Assembly: GCA_002508425.1 (NCBI GenBank)
Contig: DAKU01000100.1
Coordinates: forward strand, 1-21,215
Source: Methanosarcinaceae archaeon UBA470
Lineage (GTDB): Archaea > Halobacteriota > Methanosarcinia > Methanosarcinales > Methanosarcinaceae
Length of the DNA: 21,215 nucleotides
Reading direction: 5' to 3'
Shown: positions 7,645 to 14,864 of the stretch, in pieces
Position numbering within the stretch: the stretch's first letter is position 1
Layout: each line of letters begins with the position of its first letter
Position numbers and translations under genes: made by a program
Notes under the pieces: generated by a model
Databases searched by the model: none
What the model was told of the DNA's origin: nothing
Seen by the model: only the letters and a program-made list of their open reading frames with translations

Positions 7645-8031
7645 ATGATAGATATAGCAGTAATAATGGGATCAGAATCGGACCGTGCCATAACGAACCG
7701 TGTAACAAGTATACTGGATGATAGTAAGTATACTTATGATGTGCAGGTGATTTCAGCACATCGCAATCCAGATACCCTTGATGAATATATTGCAGGAAGC
7801 AGTGCCAAGGTATTTATTGCAATTGCAGGGTTATCTGCCGCATTACCGGGAGTTATTGCGTCAAAAACTAAAAAGCCGGTAATAGGAGTGCCAGTGAGTG
7901 CAAAAATGATGGGACTTGACGCATTATTATCAATTGCTCAGATGCCGCCTGGTGTGCCCGTAGCAAGTGTAGGTATTGATAACGGCGCAAATGCCGCACA
8001 TCTTGCCATTAGAATACTTGACCTGCATTAA
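7645..8031 (+). CDS. purE: PurE: N5-carboxyaminoimidazole ribonucleotide mutase / AIR carboxylase
   Basis: This 128-aa protein makes CAIR in purine biosynthesis. The PurE signatures are MGSESD near the N-terminus (residues 9-14), SAHRNPD (about 39-45) with the catalytic His, the AGLSAALPGV loop, and the PVIGVPVSA...LDALLSIAQMPPGVPVASV block. At 128 residues it is shorter than many bacterial PurE proteins (about 160) but complete. GAGG precedes the ATG. No purK lies beside it, so sequence alone does not say whether it uses N5-CAIR (class I) or AIR plus CO2 (class II). It is the last gene of the aroK operon. Confidence 0.94.
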   Translation: MIDIAVIMGSESDRAITNRVTSILDDSKYTYDVQVISAHRNPDTLDEYIAGSSAKVFIAIAGLSAALPGVIASKTKKPVIGVPVSAKMMGLDALLSIAQMPPGVPVASVGIDNGANAAHLAIRILDLH

Positions 8032-8045
8032 AGCAGGCAAAGGTC
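8020..8045. terminator. Hairpin in the purE / response-regulator convergent gap
   Basis: Two mutually exclusive stems overlap the purE stop. CCTGC (8022-8026) pairs with GCAGG (8033-8037), and GACCT (8020-8024) pairs with AGGTC (8041-8045). The gap between convergent genes is only 29 bases, so this could serve as a transcript end for purE. The downstream tract is not strongly T-rich. Confidence 0.35.
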
Positions 8046-8060
8046 ACACATTATTGAAAA

Positions 8061-8918
8061 TTATCCTTGCTTGCTAAGCTTGAAAATACATTCCTCATCG
8101 CCATTGCCCATTGTTGAAAGCACTTCAATATCCATTTCATCACCTATTCTTTCAGCCAATCTTGCAAAAGCTCCTCTTGTCAGATTGCACAGAATTGGAT
8201 TCAACTGTGCTTCCTGAGCCCCCCAAGGACATTTGGTTCCCTTTAAGTAAAAAGAGGCTTTATCTTCTGGAGCAGGTGTGAATTCAAAGCTGCCTCCAAG
8301 CTGGTTCATCAACAGGCAACATACCTCTCCAAGAGGATTATTTTTAGTTTTAAGATCTTCATCTATTAGATTTTCTAACATTGATTCCACTACCATATGT
8401 GTTATCTGATGAATGATCATGTTTTTCTGTTCCAATGGTACGGTTTTGAAAAGAGTTGGAATTATCCTTGTCAGCACAGACCTGACGCGGTTCTGCATCT
8501 GAAGTTTGTCCTTTTCCTGTTGTAAACTGTTGTGCAGGTGTTTAATTCGAAGAAGAGACCTTATTCTTGCAGTCAGTTCCACTTTGTCTACTGGTTTTAT
8601 AAGGAAATCATCAGCTCCAGCCTCTACACCCTTTATTCGGTCTTCCCTGTTAGAGAGAGCTGTTACCATAACTATAGGTAAGAATTTAGTAACTTCAGCA
8701 GCCTTAATGAGCTTGCATACCTCATAACCGTCCATTTCAGGCATCATTATATCTAGCAGCACAATGTCCGGTTTTTCTTCATTCACCTTTGTAAGTGCTT
8801 CTTTGCCATTTGATGCAGAAACAGAAACATATTCAGAGCCCAAATATGCCTGAAGGAGTTCCACATTCATGGGCTCATCATCTACTATAAGCACTTTAGA
8901 TTTTGGTTCATTTGGCAT
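8061..8918 (-). CDS. Response regulator: receiver domain with methanogen-type (MetOD1-like) output domain
   Basis: Residues 1-125 form a complete CheY-like receiver: acidic pocket D13/D14, phospho-acceptor D56 (VLLDIMMP), T86 and K108 (LIKPVD). A helical linker (about 126-160, LQQEKDKLQMQNRV) looks like a coiled coil. Residues 161-285 have no DNA-binding fold that I recognise. They resemble the V4R-like output domain found in methanogen response regulators (MetOD1), with conserved-looking TKCPWG (C230) and NPILCNLTRGAFARLAERIG (C244). C200, C201 and C277 are also present, so metal or redox sensing is possible but unproven. AGGT precedes the ATG. It lies downstream of the KaiC-like gene; no histidine kinase is in the window. 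Output-domain identity is a recognition call, not a search result. Confidence 0.85.
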   Translation of the reverse strand: MPNEPKSKVLIVDDEPMNVELLQAYLGSEYVSVSASNGKEALTKVNEEKPDIVLLDIMMPEMDGYEVCKLIKAAEVTKFLPIVMVTALSNREDRIKGVEAGADDFLIKPVDKVELTARIRSLLRIKHLHNSLQQEKDKLQMQNRVRSVLTRIIPTLFKTVPLEQKNMIIHQITHMVVESMLENLIDEDLKTKNNPLGEVCCLLMNQLGGSFEFTPAPEDKASFYLKGTKCPWGAQEAQLNPILCNLTRGAFARLAERIGDEMDIEVLSTMGNGDEECIFKLSKQG

Positions 8919-8953
8919 ATTACCTACCCCTTATAAATCGATGCTGCTGCCAC

Positions 8954-8964
8954 ATATATATTTT
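8954..8964 (-). promoter_or_regulatory. Candidate TATA box for the response regulator
   Basis: On the minus strand AAAATATATAT lies about 40 bases upstream of the ATG at 8918. A start of transcription about 25 bases downstream would leave a short leader holding the AGGT ribosome site. The gene may therefore be transcribed separately from the KaiC-like gene, 160 bases upstream. Confidence 0.35.
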
Positions 8965-8974
8965 CATTTAAACA

Positions 8975-9078
8975 CTAATAAACCCATGTCCTGAAAGAAG
9001 CTGTGTATCCTCCCTTGAAATGGTTATACTGCGCGATGCAACAACCGCATATTGCAGTTCACCCGATACATTGCCTCC
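8975..9078 (-). other. Coding-like segment following the KaiC-like gene (no start codon identified)
   Basis: Directly after the TAA of the KaiC-like gene, the same frame stays open for 34 codons to a second TAA at 8975-8977. It reads GGNVSGELQYAVVASRSI and ends LLSGHGFISV, which looks protein-like. There is no ATG, GTG or TTG in this frame. A strong AAGGAGG sits at the KaiC stop, and the ATG two bases beyond it is in another frame (15 codons only). It could be a C-terminal remnant cut off by a stop, a small gene with a frameshift, or chance. Confidence 0.25.
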
Positions 9079-9879
9079 TTAACCCACATCTACAAGCTTA
9101 CCCTTTGAACTTTTCAGTTCTATACCTGAGGCTGTGATATCGAATAAGATAAAGTCCAATGATATTGATGTACTACGCATTTTTGGGATACTTAGGAAGC
9201 GTTCCATTTTTCCGGTATATGGGTTCTCCTTAATGAACAATTTTATAGCTCCATGGGTAGAATAATCAGCTATCTGATGAGTTAACTGATACGCAGCATC
9301 ATCCATTACATACACTACAGTGACTTGCTTAGAAGCTAGCACACGGTTAAGAGTATCAAACTTGTCTCTGAACTGCTTAATGTCCAAACCAAAGGCAAGT
9401 ACTCCAAGATTATCCACAACCACTACCTCTGTACCATCAGGAATCAGTTTTATCACATCTACAAGATCCATCTCACCAATGTTAAAACCTACTTGATCAT
9501 GCCTGAATGACCTGTCAAGCTTACACTCCTCGATAAGATCGATCTCGGTGTTATTGAACCCATCTACAAGATGCGCTGCCCTGGCTACAACTCCTGTTCT
9601 TATTTCCAGCACCTGTTTAATAGTGAGCAGACCTTTTTCCAAAAAGGGTTCCAGTTTCAAACCAAGCATTCCAGCCTGTTCAAGTAAATCTTCTGGAGAT
9701 TCTTCGGTTGCTATGAGTACACACTTCTTACCATCCGAACAGGATTGGTACAACAGATGGAGACCAAATATAGTCTTACCGGTACCCGGAACACCTGTTA
9801 AAAGTATCCCTTTTCCACGCGGGTAGCCTCCACCTATTTTTTTATCAAGATTTGCTATACCTGTGGGGACGCGTTCCAT
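9079..9879 (-). CDS. Single-domain KaiC-like RecA-family ATPase
   Basis: This 266-aa protein is a single KaiC-type RecA ATPase domain of the group abundant in archaea; it is not a clock protein. It begins MERVPTGIANLDKKIGGGYP, the usual KaiC opening. Visible motifs are Walker A GVPGTGKT, the paired acidic ATEES (catalytic Glu candidates), a hydrophobic Walker B strand VVVVDN, and a C-terminal LSIPKMRSTSISLDFILF segment matching the KaiC KMR region. The start at 9879 follows GGTGA; an in-frame ATG at 9897 adds six residues but has no ribosome site. A response regulator follows, so a signalling role is plausible (inference). Other archaeal KaiC-like proteins act in motility or regulation; the target is unknown. 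Confidence 0.9.
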   Translation of the reverse strand: MERVPTGIANLDKKIGGGYPRGKGILLTGVPGTGKTIFGLHLLYQSCSDGKKCVLIATEESPEDLLEQAGMLGLKLEPFLEKGLLTIKQVLEIRTGVVARAAHLVDGFNNTEIDLIEECKLDRSFRHDQVGFNIGEMDLVDVIKLIPDGTEVVVVDNLGVLAFGLDIKQFRDKFDTLNRVLASKQVTVVYVMDDAAYQLTHQIADYSTHGAIKLFIKENPYTGKMERFLSIPKMRSTSISLDFILFDITASGIELKSSKGKLVDVG

Positions 9880-9935
9880 AGTATCACCGAAGTTCATTAA
9901 GACATATTATATAATCCTGTTATTATAATTGTAAG

Positions 9936-9943
9936 TATATATA
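9936..9943 (-). promoter_or_regulatory. Candidate TATA box for the KaiC-like gene
   Basis: TATATATA lies 57 bases upstream of the ATG at 9879. Transcription starting about 25 bases downstream would give a leader of roughly 35 bases to 9879, or less than 20 to the alternative ATG at 9897. Confidence 0.4.
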
Positions 9944-10019
9944 CCTGCTCGTCCTTGATAAAAAAAGATATTTTTAAACATACGTAGTGTAGAGTAATCC
10001 CTATTAAAACTTGGACTAA

Positions 10020-10053
10020 GCTTTATAAAAGCATGCCCTGGATAATATTTAAA
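10020..10053 (+). promoter_or_regulatory. Candidate promoter elements for the 2-oxoacid oxidoreductase operon
   Basis: Two TATA-like stretches lie upstream of the gene at 10156: TTTATAAA (10022-10029) and ATATTTAAA (10045-10053). The first is flanked by a perfect inverted repeat, GCTTT (10020-10024) and AAAGC (10028-10032), which could be an operator overlapping the box. The 258-bp divergent gap holds no convincing gene. Confidence 0.35.
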
Positions 10054-10155
10054 GTAAGATGATGCATATATTTACAGCTTGCACTATTTTATCCACAAGA
10101 TATAGTACCATAAAAACCACATGATTAACATAGTAAAATTTGCTGGGAGGAGAAA

Positions 10156-11880
10156 ATGGACCATGATATAAACATAAGAGTGGGGGGGGAAGCCGGCCAA
10201 GGCATACAAACGATAGGACTTGCATTGGCCCAGACCTTTCAGAAAAGTGGCTTATACGTTTTTTCAACGCAGTATTATTTATCGCGAGTGCGCGGAGGGC
10301 ATAATTATTTCCAGATAAGAGTAAGTGATAGTCCAATCAAAGCAATTTCCGATAGGTTGGACCTGTTGATAGCACTGGACAGTGCATCAGTTGAAAAGCA
10401 CATGGAGGAGCTCAATGATGGAGTAGTGCTGCTTGACAGAGAAGAAGTGAAAATTACAAATGATAACAGACAGATATTCAATGTACCATTCCAAAAGATA
10501 GCAAAAGACATAGGCGGTAGCAAACTGTATGCAAGCACTGTAGCTACAGGAGCTGTACTGGGCCTGCTTTGCTGTAATCTGAAAGTTCTGGAAGATATTC
10601 TAAAGGATACTTTTGCAAAAAAAGGAGAAGACATAATCAACATCAACATAAAAGCTGCAAGAGCTGGTTATGAATATGCTCAGGAAAACTATTCTGCAAA
10701 ATGCAAATACTCTTTTGAAAAAGTCGAACAAAAAACAAAGACGATGCTCATAGATGGAAACGATGCCGTGGGGCTTGGTGCGCTTGCAGCAGGCGTGCAA
10801 TTCCTCGCCTCGTATCCCATGACGCCTTCTACGGGAGTTATGAACTATATAGCTGCACATGCAGATAAGTTCAATGTTGTAGTGGAACAGGCAGAAGATG
10901 AGATTAGTGCTCTGAACATGGTATTGGGAGCCTCTTTTGCTGGTGCCAGAGCCATGACTACCACATCAGGAGGAGGATTTTGCCTTATGGCTGAGGCCTT
11001 GGGACTTGCGGGCATGACCGAAACACCTGCAGTCATATTCCTTGGCCAACGCCCGGGACCTGCCACCGGGCTGCCTACAATGACCGAACAGGGTGACCTT
11101 TTGTTCGCATTGCATGCTGCACAAGGAGAGTTCCCGCGGTGTATACTTGCCCCAAAAACCCCTGATGACGCATTTTACCTCACAGCAAAGGCTTTTAACC
11201 TGGCTGACAAGTACCAGATACCCGTATTCATCATGAGTGATCAGTACCTTGCAGATTCACAGTTCACATGTGAGCGGTTCGATGCTTCAAAGATCACAAT
11301 TGATAGACATCTGTTGTCTGATGACGAACTTGGATCTATGGAAACATACAAACGCTATACTATTACTCCTGATGGCATTTCACCCCGTGCCCTTCCTGGC
11401 CAGAGTAAACATGTTGTCGTTGCAGATAGTGACGAACATAATGAAGAGGGACATATTGACCAGACAGCTGATAACCGCATCAGCATGATGGAAAAAAGGA
11501 TGAGGAAATTAAATGGACTTACGAAAGAAATGGAAGCACCTGAAGTATATGGACCTCATGAAGCAGATGTTACACTTGTTGGATGGGGATCATCATATAG
11601 CCCCCTTACAGAAACAGTGGATCTCCTGAACAAAGAAGGACAAAGTCTGAACCTCATACATTTCAACCATATATTCCCAATGAACAAGGAAGCCATAAGG
11701 AGTATAATACTGAAAAAAGGAACTACCGTGTGTGTGGAAAGTAATGCGACTGGCCAATTTGCAAAGATATTGAAAACAGAGGCCGATATACCTGTTGATA
11801 TGAACTTGCTGAGGTATGACGGTATGCCCTTCACTTCTGGATACTTAATACGTGCCCTGCGAGAAAAGAAGGTGATCTGA
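10156..11880 (+). CDS. 2-oxoacid:ferredoxin oxidoreductase, fused gamma-alpha subunit
   Basis: This 574-aa protein fuses the gamma domain (about residues 1-190; GGEAGQGIQTIGLALAQTF, then STQYYLSRVRGGHNYFQIRV) to the alpha domain (about 195-574; GNDAVGLGALAAGVQFLASY, PMTPSTGVMNY, TTSGGGFCLMAEALGLAGM). Such enzymes oxidatively decarboxylate a 2-oxoacid to acyl-CoA using TPP and ferredoxin. The fused arrangement resembles KorA-type 2-oxoglutarate enzymes, but substrate cannot be read from sequence. GGGAGGAG precedes the ATG. The stop overlaps the beta-subunit start. A run of eight G at 10182-10189 lies inside the conserved GGE motif. No ferredoxin-like delta subunit lies nearby, so electrons probably pass directly to a separate ferredoxin. 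Confidence 0.92.
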   Translation: MDHDINIRVGGEAGQGIQTIGLALAQTFQKSGLYVFSTQYYLSRVRGGHNYFQIRVSDSPIKAISDRLDLLIALDSASVEKHMEELNDGVVLLDREEVKITNDNRQIFNVPFQKIAKDIGGSKLYASTVATGAVLGLLCCNLKVLEDILKDTFAKKGEDIININIKAARAGYEYAQENYSAKCKYSFEKVEQKTKTMLIDGNDAVGLGALAAGVQFLASYPMTPSTGVMNYIAAHADKFNVVVEQAEDEISALNMVLGASFAGARAMTTTSGGGFCLMAEALGLAGMTETPAVIFLGQRPGPATGLPTMTEQGDLLFALHAAQGEFPRCILAPKTPDDAFYLTAKAFNLADKYQIPVFIMSDQYLADSQFTCERFDASKITIDRHLLSDDELGSMETYKRYTITPDGISPRALPGQSKHVVVADSDEHNEEGHIDQTADNRISMMEKRMRKLNGLTKEMEAPEVYGPHEADVTLVGWGSSYSPLTETVDLLNKEGQSLNLIHFNHIFPMNKEAIRSIILKKGTTVCVESNATGQFAKILKTEADIPVDMNLLRYDGMPFTSGYLIRALREKKVI

Positions 11881-12734
11881 TGGTTACAATGGATGACTAT
11901 CTTGACATCGAAACGGAATGGTGTCCTGGATGCGGGAACTTTGCAATCCTGAAAGCTATCAAGAAAGCACTGGTGAACCTCGGAAAGGAACCAAATGAAG
12001 TTCTTATTGTATCTGGCATAGGACAGGCAGGTAAGCTTCCCCATTATATGAAATGTAATACTTTTAACGGACTGCATGGAAGAACATTGCCACCAGCTAC
12101 TGGAGCAAAAATAGCCAACCATGAATTGACAGTTCTCACTGTAGGCGGTGACGGGGATGCCTACGGAGAAGGAGGAAATCATATTATTCATGCTATCAGG
12201 CGTAACCCGAACATAACTACTATAGTAAATGATAACCAGATATATGGCCTTACCAAAGGCCAGGCATCTCCTACAAGCGAACTTGGTATGAAGACCAAGA
12301 TTCAGACCCACGGAGTGGTTAATACACCACTTAATCCTCTCGCTCTTGCAATCTCCCTGGATTGTTCCTTTGTGGCAAGAGGATATGCAGGAAATATCGA
12401 ACATCTGACAGGTATTCTGGAAGAAGCGATTAATCATCAGGGCTTCGCATTAGTAGATATCCTGCAACCCTGCGTATCTTTTAATAAACTCAACACATTC
12501 AAGTGGTATGCAGAAAGAGTGTATAGGCTTGATGAAGAAGGATATGTGCCTGATGACCGGATAACTGCTTTTAAGAGATCTCTGGAATGGGGAGATAAGA
12601 TTCCCATCGGCATATTTTACAAGAAAGAAAAAACTACTCTTGAAGACGGGTTTAGTGCACTTAAAGAGGGAACGCTAATAAGCAGGGCAAAGGATCATGC
12701 TCTAGTAGATGAATTGATAGATTCCTTTATGTGA
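11880..12734 (+). CDS. 2-oxoacid:ferredoxin oxidoreductase, beta (TPP-binding) subunit
   Basis: This 284-aa subunit binds TPP-Mg and one [4Fe-4S] cluster and partners with the gamma-alpha protein. Cluster ligands are WCPGCGNF (C15, C18) with the later cysteine in ILQPCVSFNK. The TPP motif is GGDGDAYGEGGNHIIHAIRR followed by NDNQIYGLTKGQASPTS. The start overlaps the upstream stop by one base (TGATG) and has GGTGA four bases upstream. A second in-frame ATG lies at 11889. It is related to KorB, but the 2-oxoacid used is not determined by sequence. Confidence 0.92.
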   Translation: MVTMDDYLDIETEWCPGCGNFAILKAIKKALVNLGKEPNEVLIVSGIGQAGKLPHYMKCNTFNGLHGRTLPPATGAKIANHELTVLTVGGDGDAYGEGGNHIIHAIRRNPNITTIVNDNQIYGLTKGQASPTSELGMKTKIQTHGVVNTPLNPLALAISLDCSFVARGYAGNIEHLTGILEEAINHQGFALVDILQPCVSFNKLNTFKWYAERVYRLDEEGYVPDDRITAFKRSLEWGDKIPIGIFYKKEKTTLEDGFSALKEGTLISRAKDHALVDELIDSFM

Positions 12735-12748
12735 CCTATAAAGGTCAC
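12731..12748. terminator. Perfect 7-bp hairpin between convergent operons
   Basis: GTGACCT-ATAA-AGGTCAC forms a perfect stem with a four-base loop, overlapping the stop of the beta subunit and 12 bases from the end of the hemK-like gene. Its position between convergent genes fits a shared, bidirectional transcript end. Downstream on the plus strand there are scattered T-rich stretches but no long T tract. Confidence 0.5.
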
Positions 12749-12760
12749 TTTACACATTTC

Positions 12761-13363
12761 TCATCGATTTTTGCTCTTTAAAGTGCCCTTCAATACTACC
12801 AGCTCCTCAAAAAAGCACTTTTCTCTCGCCACTACCTCTGCTTCAAAACCAACTTCTTGCATCCAGGATATTGTCTGCTCTACACCAGTGAGCGAAGAAA
12901 TAAGAAGCAATACGATTCCAGTTGGACAGAGATAAAGTCCAACATTTTCAAGGAACCTGCGAAGGGAATCTGTGCCGTCGACACCGCCGTCAAAAGCATA
13001 GTTAAGCCAACCGGGGACCTTATCCTCTTCTAAAGTAGGAAGATAAGGAGGATTGAAAATGATCATATCAAAATACTGAACGGGCTTGAAAGCAGAGAAC
13101 ATATCCGCTCTAATGGTCGGAACGCCATTAACAGATGCGCATTTCACAGCATGTGGATTTATGTCTGTTGCAAGGAGATCCACATCCATATTAGCTTGTA
13201 TTACCGCAGAAACAAAACCTGTGCCGGCGCCTATTTCCAGTATTTTTATGCCCCTATTTACAAAAACAAGAGCTGCATCCGCAAGTAGAAAAGAGTCTTC
13301 AGCAGGCTCATAAACATCATCTACAAATTCCACACAGGCATTTCTGTAGGTGAGGCAGGGCAT
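12761..13363 (-). CDS. HemK-family N5-glutamine S-adenosylmethionine methyltransferase
   Basis: This 200-aa class I methyltransferase belongs to the HemK/PrmC superfamily, and its short form matches archaeal and eukaryotic Mtq2/HemK2, which methylates the GGQ glutamine of the release factor. Visible motifs are YEPAEDSFLLADA near the N-terminus, SAM motif I ILEIGAGTGFVS, LLATDINPHAVKC, and the catalytic IIFNPPYLPT. Two consecutive ATGs (13366 and 13363) follow AGGAGG; I chose 13363 for better spacing, and it overlaps the ksgA stop as TGATG. The release-factor target is inference from the family. It is the last gene of the cluster. Confidence 0.9.
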   Translation of the reverse strand: MPCLTYRNACVEFVDDVYEPAEDSFLLADAALVFVNRGIKILEIGAGTGFVSAVIQANMDVDLLATDINPHAVKCASVNGVPTIRADMFSAFKPVQYFDMIIFNPPYLPTLEEDKVPGWLNYAFDGGVDGTDSLRRFLENVGLYLCPTGIVLLLISSLTGVEQTISWMQEVGFEAEVVAREKCFFEELVVLKGTLKSKNR

Positions 13364-14187
13364 CATGCCTCCTGCTGCAGTGCAAGTATCATATTGGATA
13401 AAGCAGCAAGTTGTGCCGGATCCAGGTTCTCAGGCCTTAATGTCATCATATCCTCCGGCAGTTTGGAAACAACCTTTTTGACATCCCGTATGCCTAGCAT
13501 GTGATTGCTTTCTATAATGGCATTCTTTATTTTCTTTCTTCTTTTAGTAAAAATAGCCGTAACAAAATTTAGGAAAAAGTCTCTGTCGGTTACAGGGAAA
13601 GGAGCAGGACGAGGACAGATCTTTACTACCGCAGACTCTACTTGAGGCGGAGGGGAAAAAACGCCTTTTGGAACCTTCATTATAATTGAAGCATCCGCAA
13701 AGTATGCAGTGTTAACTGTTAATCTGCTATAGTCTCCTGACCCAGACTTTGCAACCATGCGCTGGGCGAACTCATATTGATACATGAGTATGCCTAACCT
13801 GAAATCATGCTTGAATAGCTTGAATGTGATTTCTGAAGAAATAGAGTATGGAAGATTTGCAACCACTTTATCGAAAGGAGGTAATGCTACCTCCAGCACG
13901 TCACCATGTATGAGCTGTAGCTTTTCTTGATCTTTGAACCGATCTTCCAATACGGCTACAAGCTTCGGATCAAGTTCTATTGCTATTACTTTATTTGCAA
14001 GAGGCAATAAACGCTCTGTAAGATTGCCTATACCAGCACCAATTTCCAGAACAGTCTCGCCTGGAACAATATGCGCAGATTCAACTATCCTATCCAGGAT
14101 CCCCTCATCCACAAGAAAGTGCTGATCATGCTGCCCTCCATGTATGCCATAATGGCGCAGTATACTATGGACCAAGGATCGATTCAC
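13363..14187 (-). CDS. ksgA: 16S rRNA adenine dimethyltransferase KsgA/RsmA
   Basis: This 274-aa enzyme dimethylates the two adjacent adenines in the 3' hairpin of 16S rRNA late in small-subunit assembly. Motifs are GQHDQHFLVDEG (N-terminal), SAM motif I VLEIGAGIGNLTE, AIELDPKLV, and catalytic VANLPYSISSE. A basic C-terminal KRRKKIKNA segment is typical. The start is not ATG. A GTG at 14187 has AGGA upstream inside the DUF655 end, whereas a TTG at 14175 has GGTGA 8 bases upstream and would begin MVHSILRHYG, more like relatives as I recall them. It lies 3 bases after the DUF655 stop and overlaps the hemK start. Confidence 0.93.
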   Translation of the reverse strand: MNRSLVHSILRHYGIHGGQHDQHFLVDEGILDRIVESAHIVPGETVLEIGAGIGNLTERLLPLANKVIAIELDPKLVAVLEDRFKDQEKLQLIHGDVLEVALPPFDKVVANLPYSISSEITFKLFKHDFRLGILMYQYEFAQRMVAKSGSGDYSRLTVNTAYFADASIIMKVPKGVFSPPPQVESAVVKICPRPAPFPVTDRDFFLNFVTAIFTKRRKKIKNAIIESNHMLGIRDVKKVVSKLPEDMMTLRPENLDPAQLAALSNMILALQQEA

Positions 14188-14190
14188 CCT

Positions 14191-14787
14191 TTATTCCTGC
14201 TTAGTACGGCGCAGAGGTATGGTGAAAAGCCTGTATTTGATATTATCATCCTTGAGCTCATCGATTATACGGTTAGATATGATTTTCTCAGGAGAATGCA
14301 GGCCTCCAATCCTTCCATGGAGTTCCTTAAGACTGGTAAACATGCCTTTTTTGCGTTCATCAATGATAGCCCACATGAGTTTCTTTCCAATGCCCGGAAG
14401 TAATTCCAACATGTGTAACCGATTGGTGATCGGATGCGCATCGTTAAAGAAATCCACAAAACGCTGCTCATCAAGAAGCACCATTTGTTCAAGTATATAT
14501 GGAAGTTCTAGTTGAGACCCATGACTTAGCTCATTGAAACTGATCCTGTGCTTGACATGGTCGATGATATCACGATCACCTTCACCAATGTAAACCCTTG
14601 ACTGAATCTGAGGCACTGAGTTCTCTTTTGGCACTAGTTCCATGAGAACAAAGTGTTTTTCCCCTACAGCCTGAACGATAGGCTTTTTCTGATAGGACGG
14701 CTTGGAATCCACACTACTGCCATAAGGCAGGTAATCTATGATCCATGCATAATCCTCTCGATCAGGTGATTTTCCCCTCGTCATCAT
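14191..14787 (-). CDS. DUF655 family protein (predicted RNA-binding, helix-hairpin-helix)
   Basis: This 198-aa protein matches the archaeal DUF655 family, which is regularly encoded between rpoF and ksgA. The N-terminal half contains DYAWIIDYLPYGS and an OB-like strand region (HFVLMELVP, RVYIGEGDRD). The C-terminal half has a helix-hairpin-helix-like LELLPGIGKKLMWAIIDERK followed by MFTSLKELHGRIGGLHSPE. It is predicted to bind RNA, probably in ribosome biogenesis or translation; biochemical function is unknown to me. Two adjacent ATGs (14787, 14784) follow a GGAAGTG site; a GTG at 14796 is less likely. Confidence 0.88.
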   Translation of the reverse strand: MMTRGKSPDREDYAWIIDYLPYGSSVDSKPSYQKKPIVQAVGEKHFVLMELVPKENSVPQIQSRVYIGEGDRDIIDHVKHRISFNELSHGSQLELPYILEQMVLLDEQRFVDFFNDAHPITNRLHMLELLPGIGKKLMWAIIDERKKGMFTSLKELHGRIGGLHSPEKIISNRIIDELKDDNIKYRLFTIPLRRTKQE

Positions 14788-14864
14788 ACTAAACACTTCC
14801 GTGAAACTAACCGCTAATGATTGCGTACAAAATCAAAATAGAAATGAGATTTTCAAATATAAAT

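Noticed and set aside
9898..10155. Minus-strand 95-codon frame reaching from 10336 into the divergent gap
   Set aside because: It is antisense to the gamma-alpha subunit start, has no ribosome site, and its composition is not protein-like.
11556..12437. 293-codon minus-strand frame opposite the 2-oxoacid oxidoreductase genes
   Set aside because: It spans the junction of two clearly coding genes on the other strand and its translation is Ser/Cys/Phe-rich with no domain pattern, typical of an antisense shadow.
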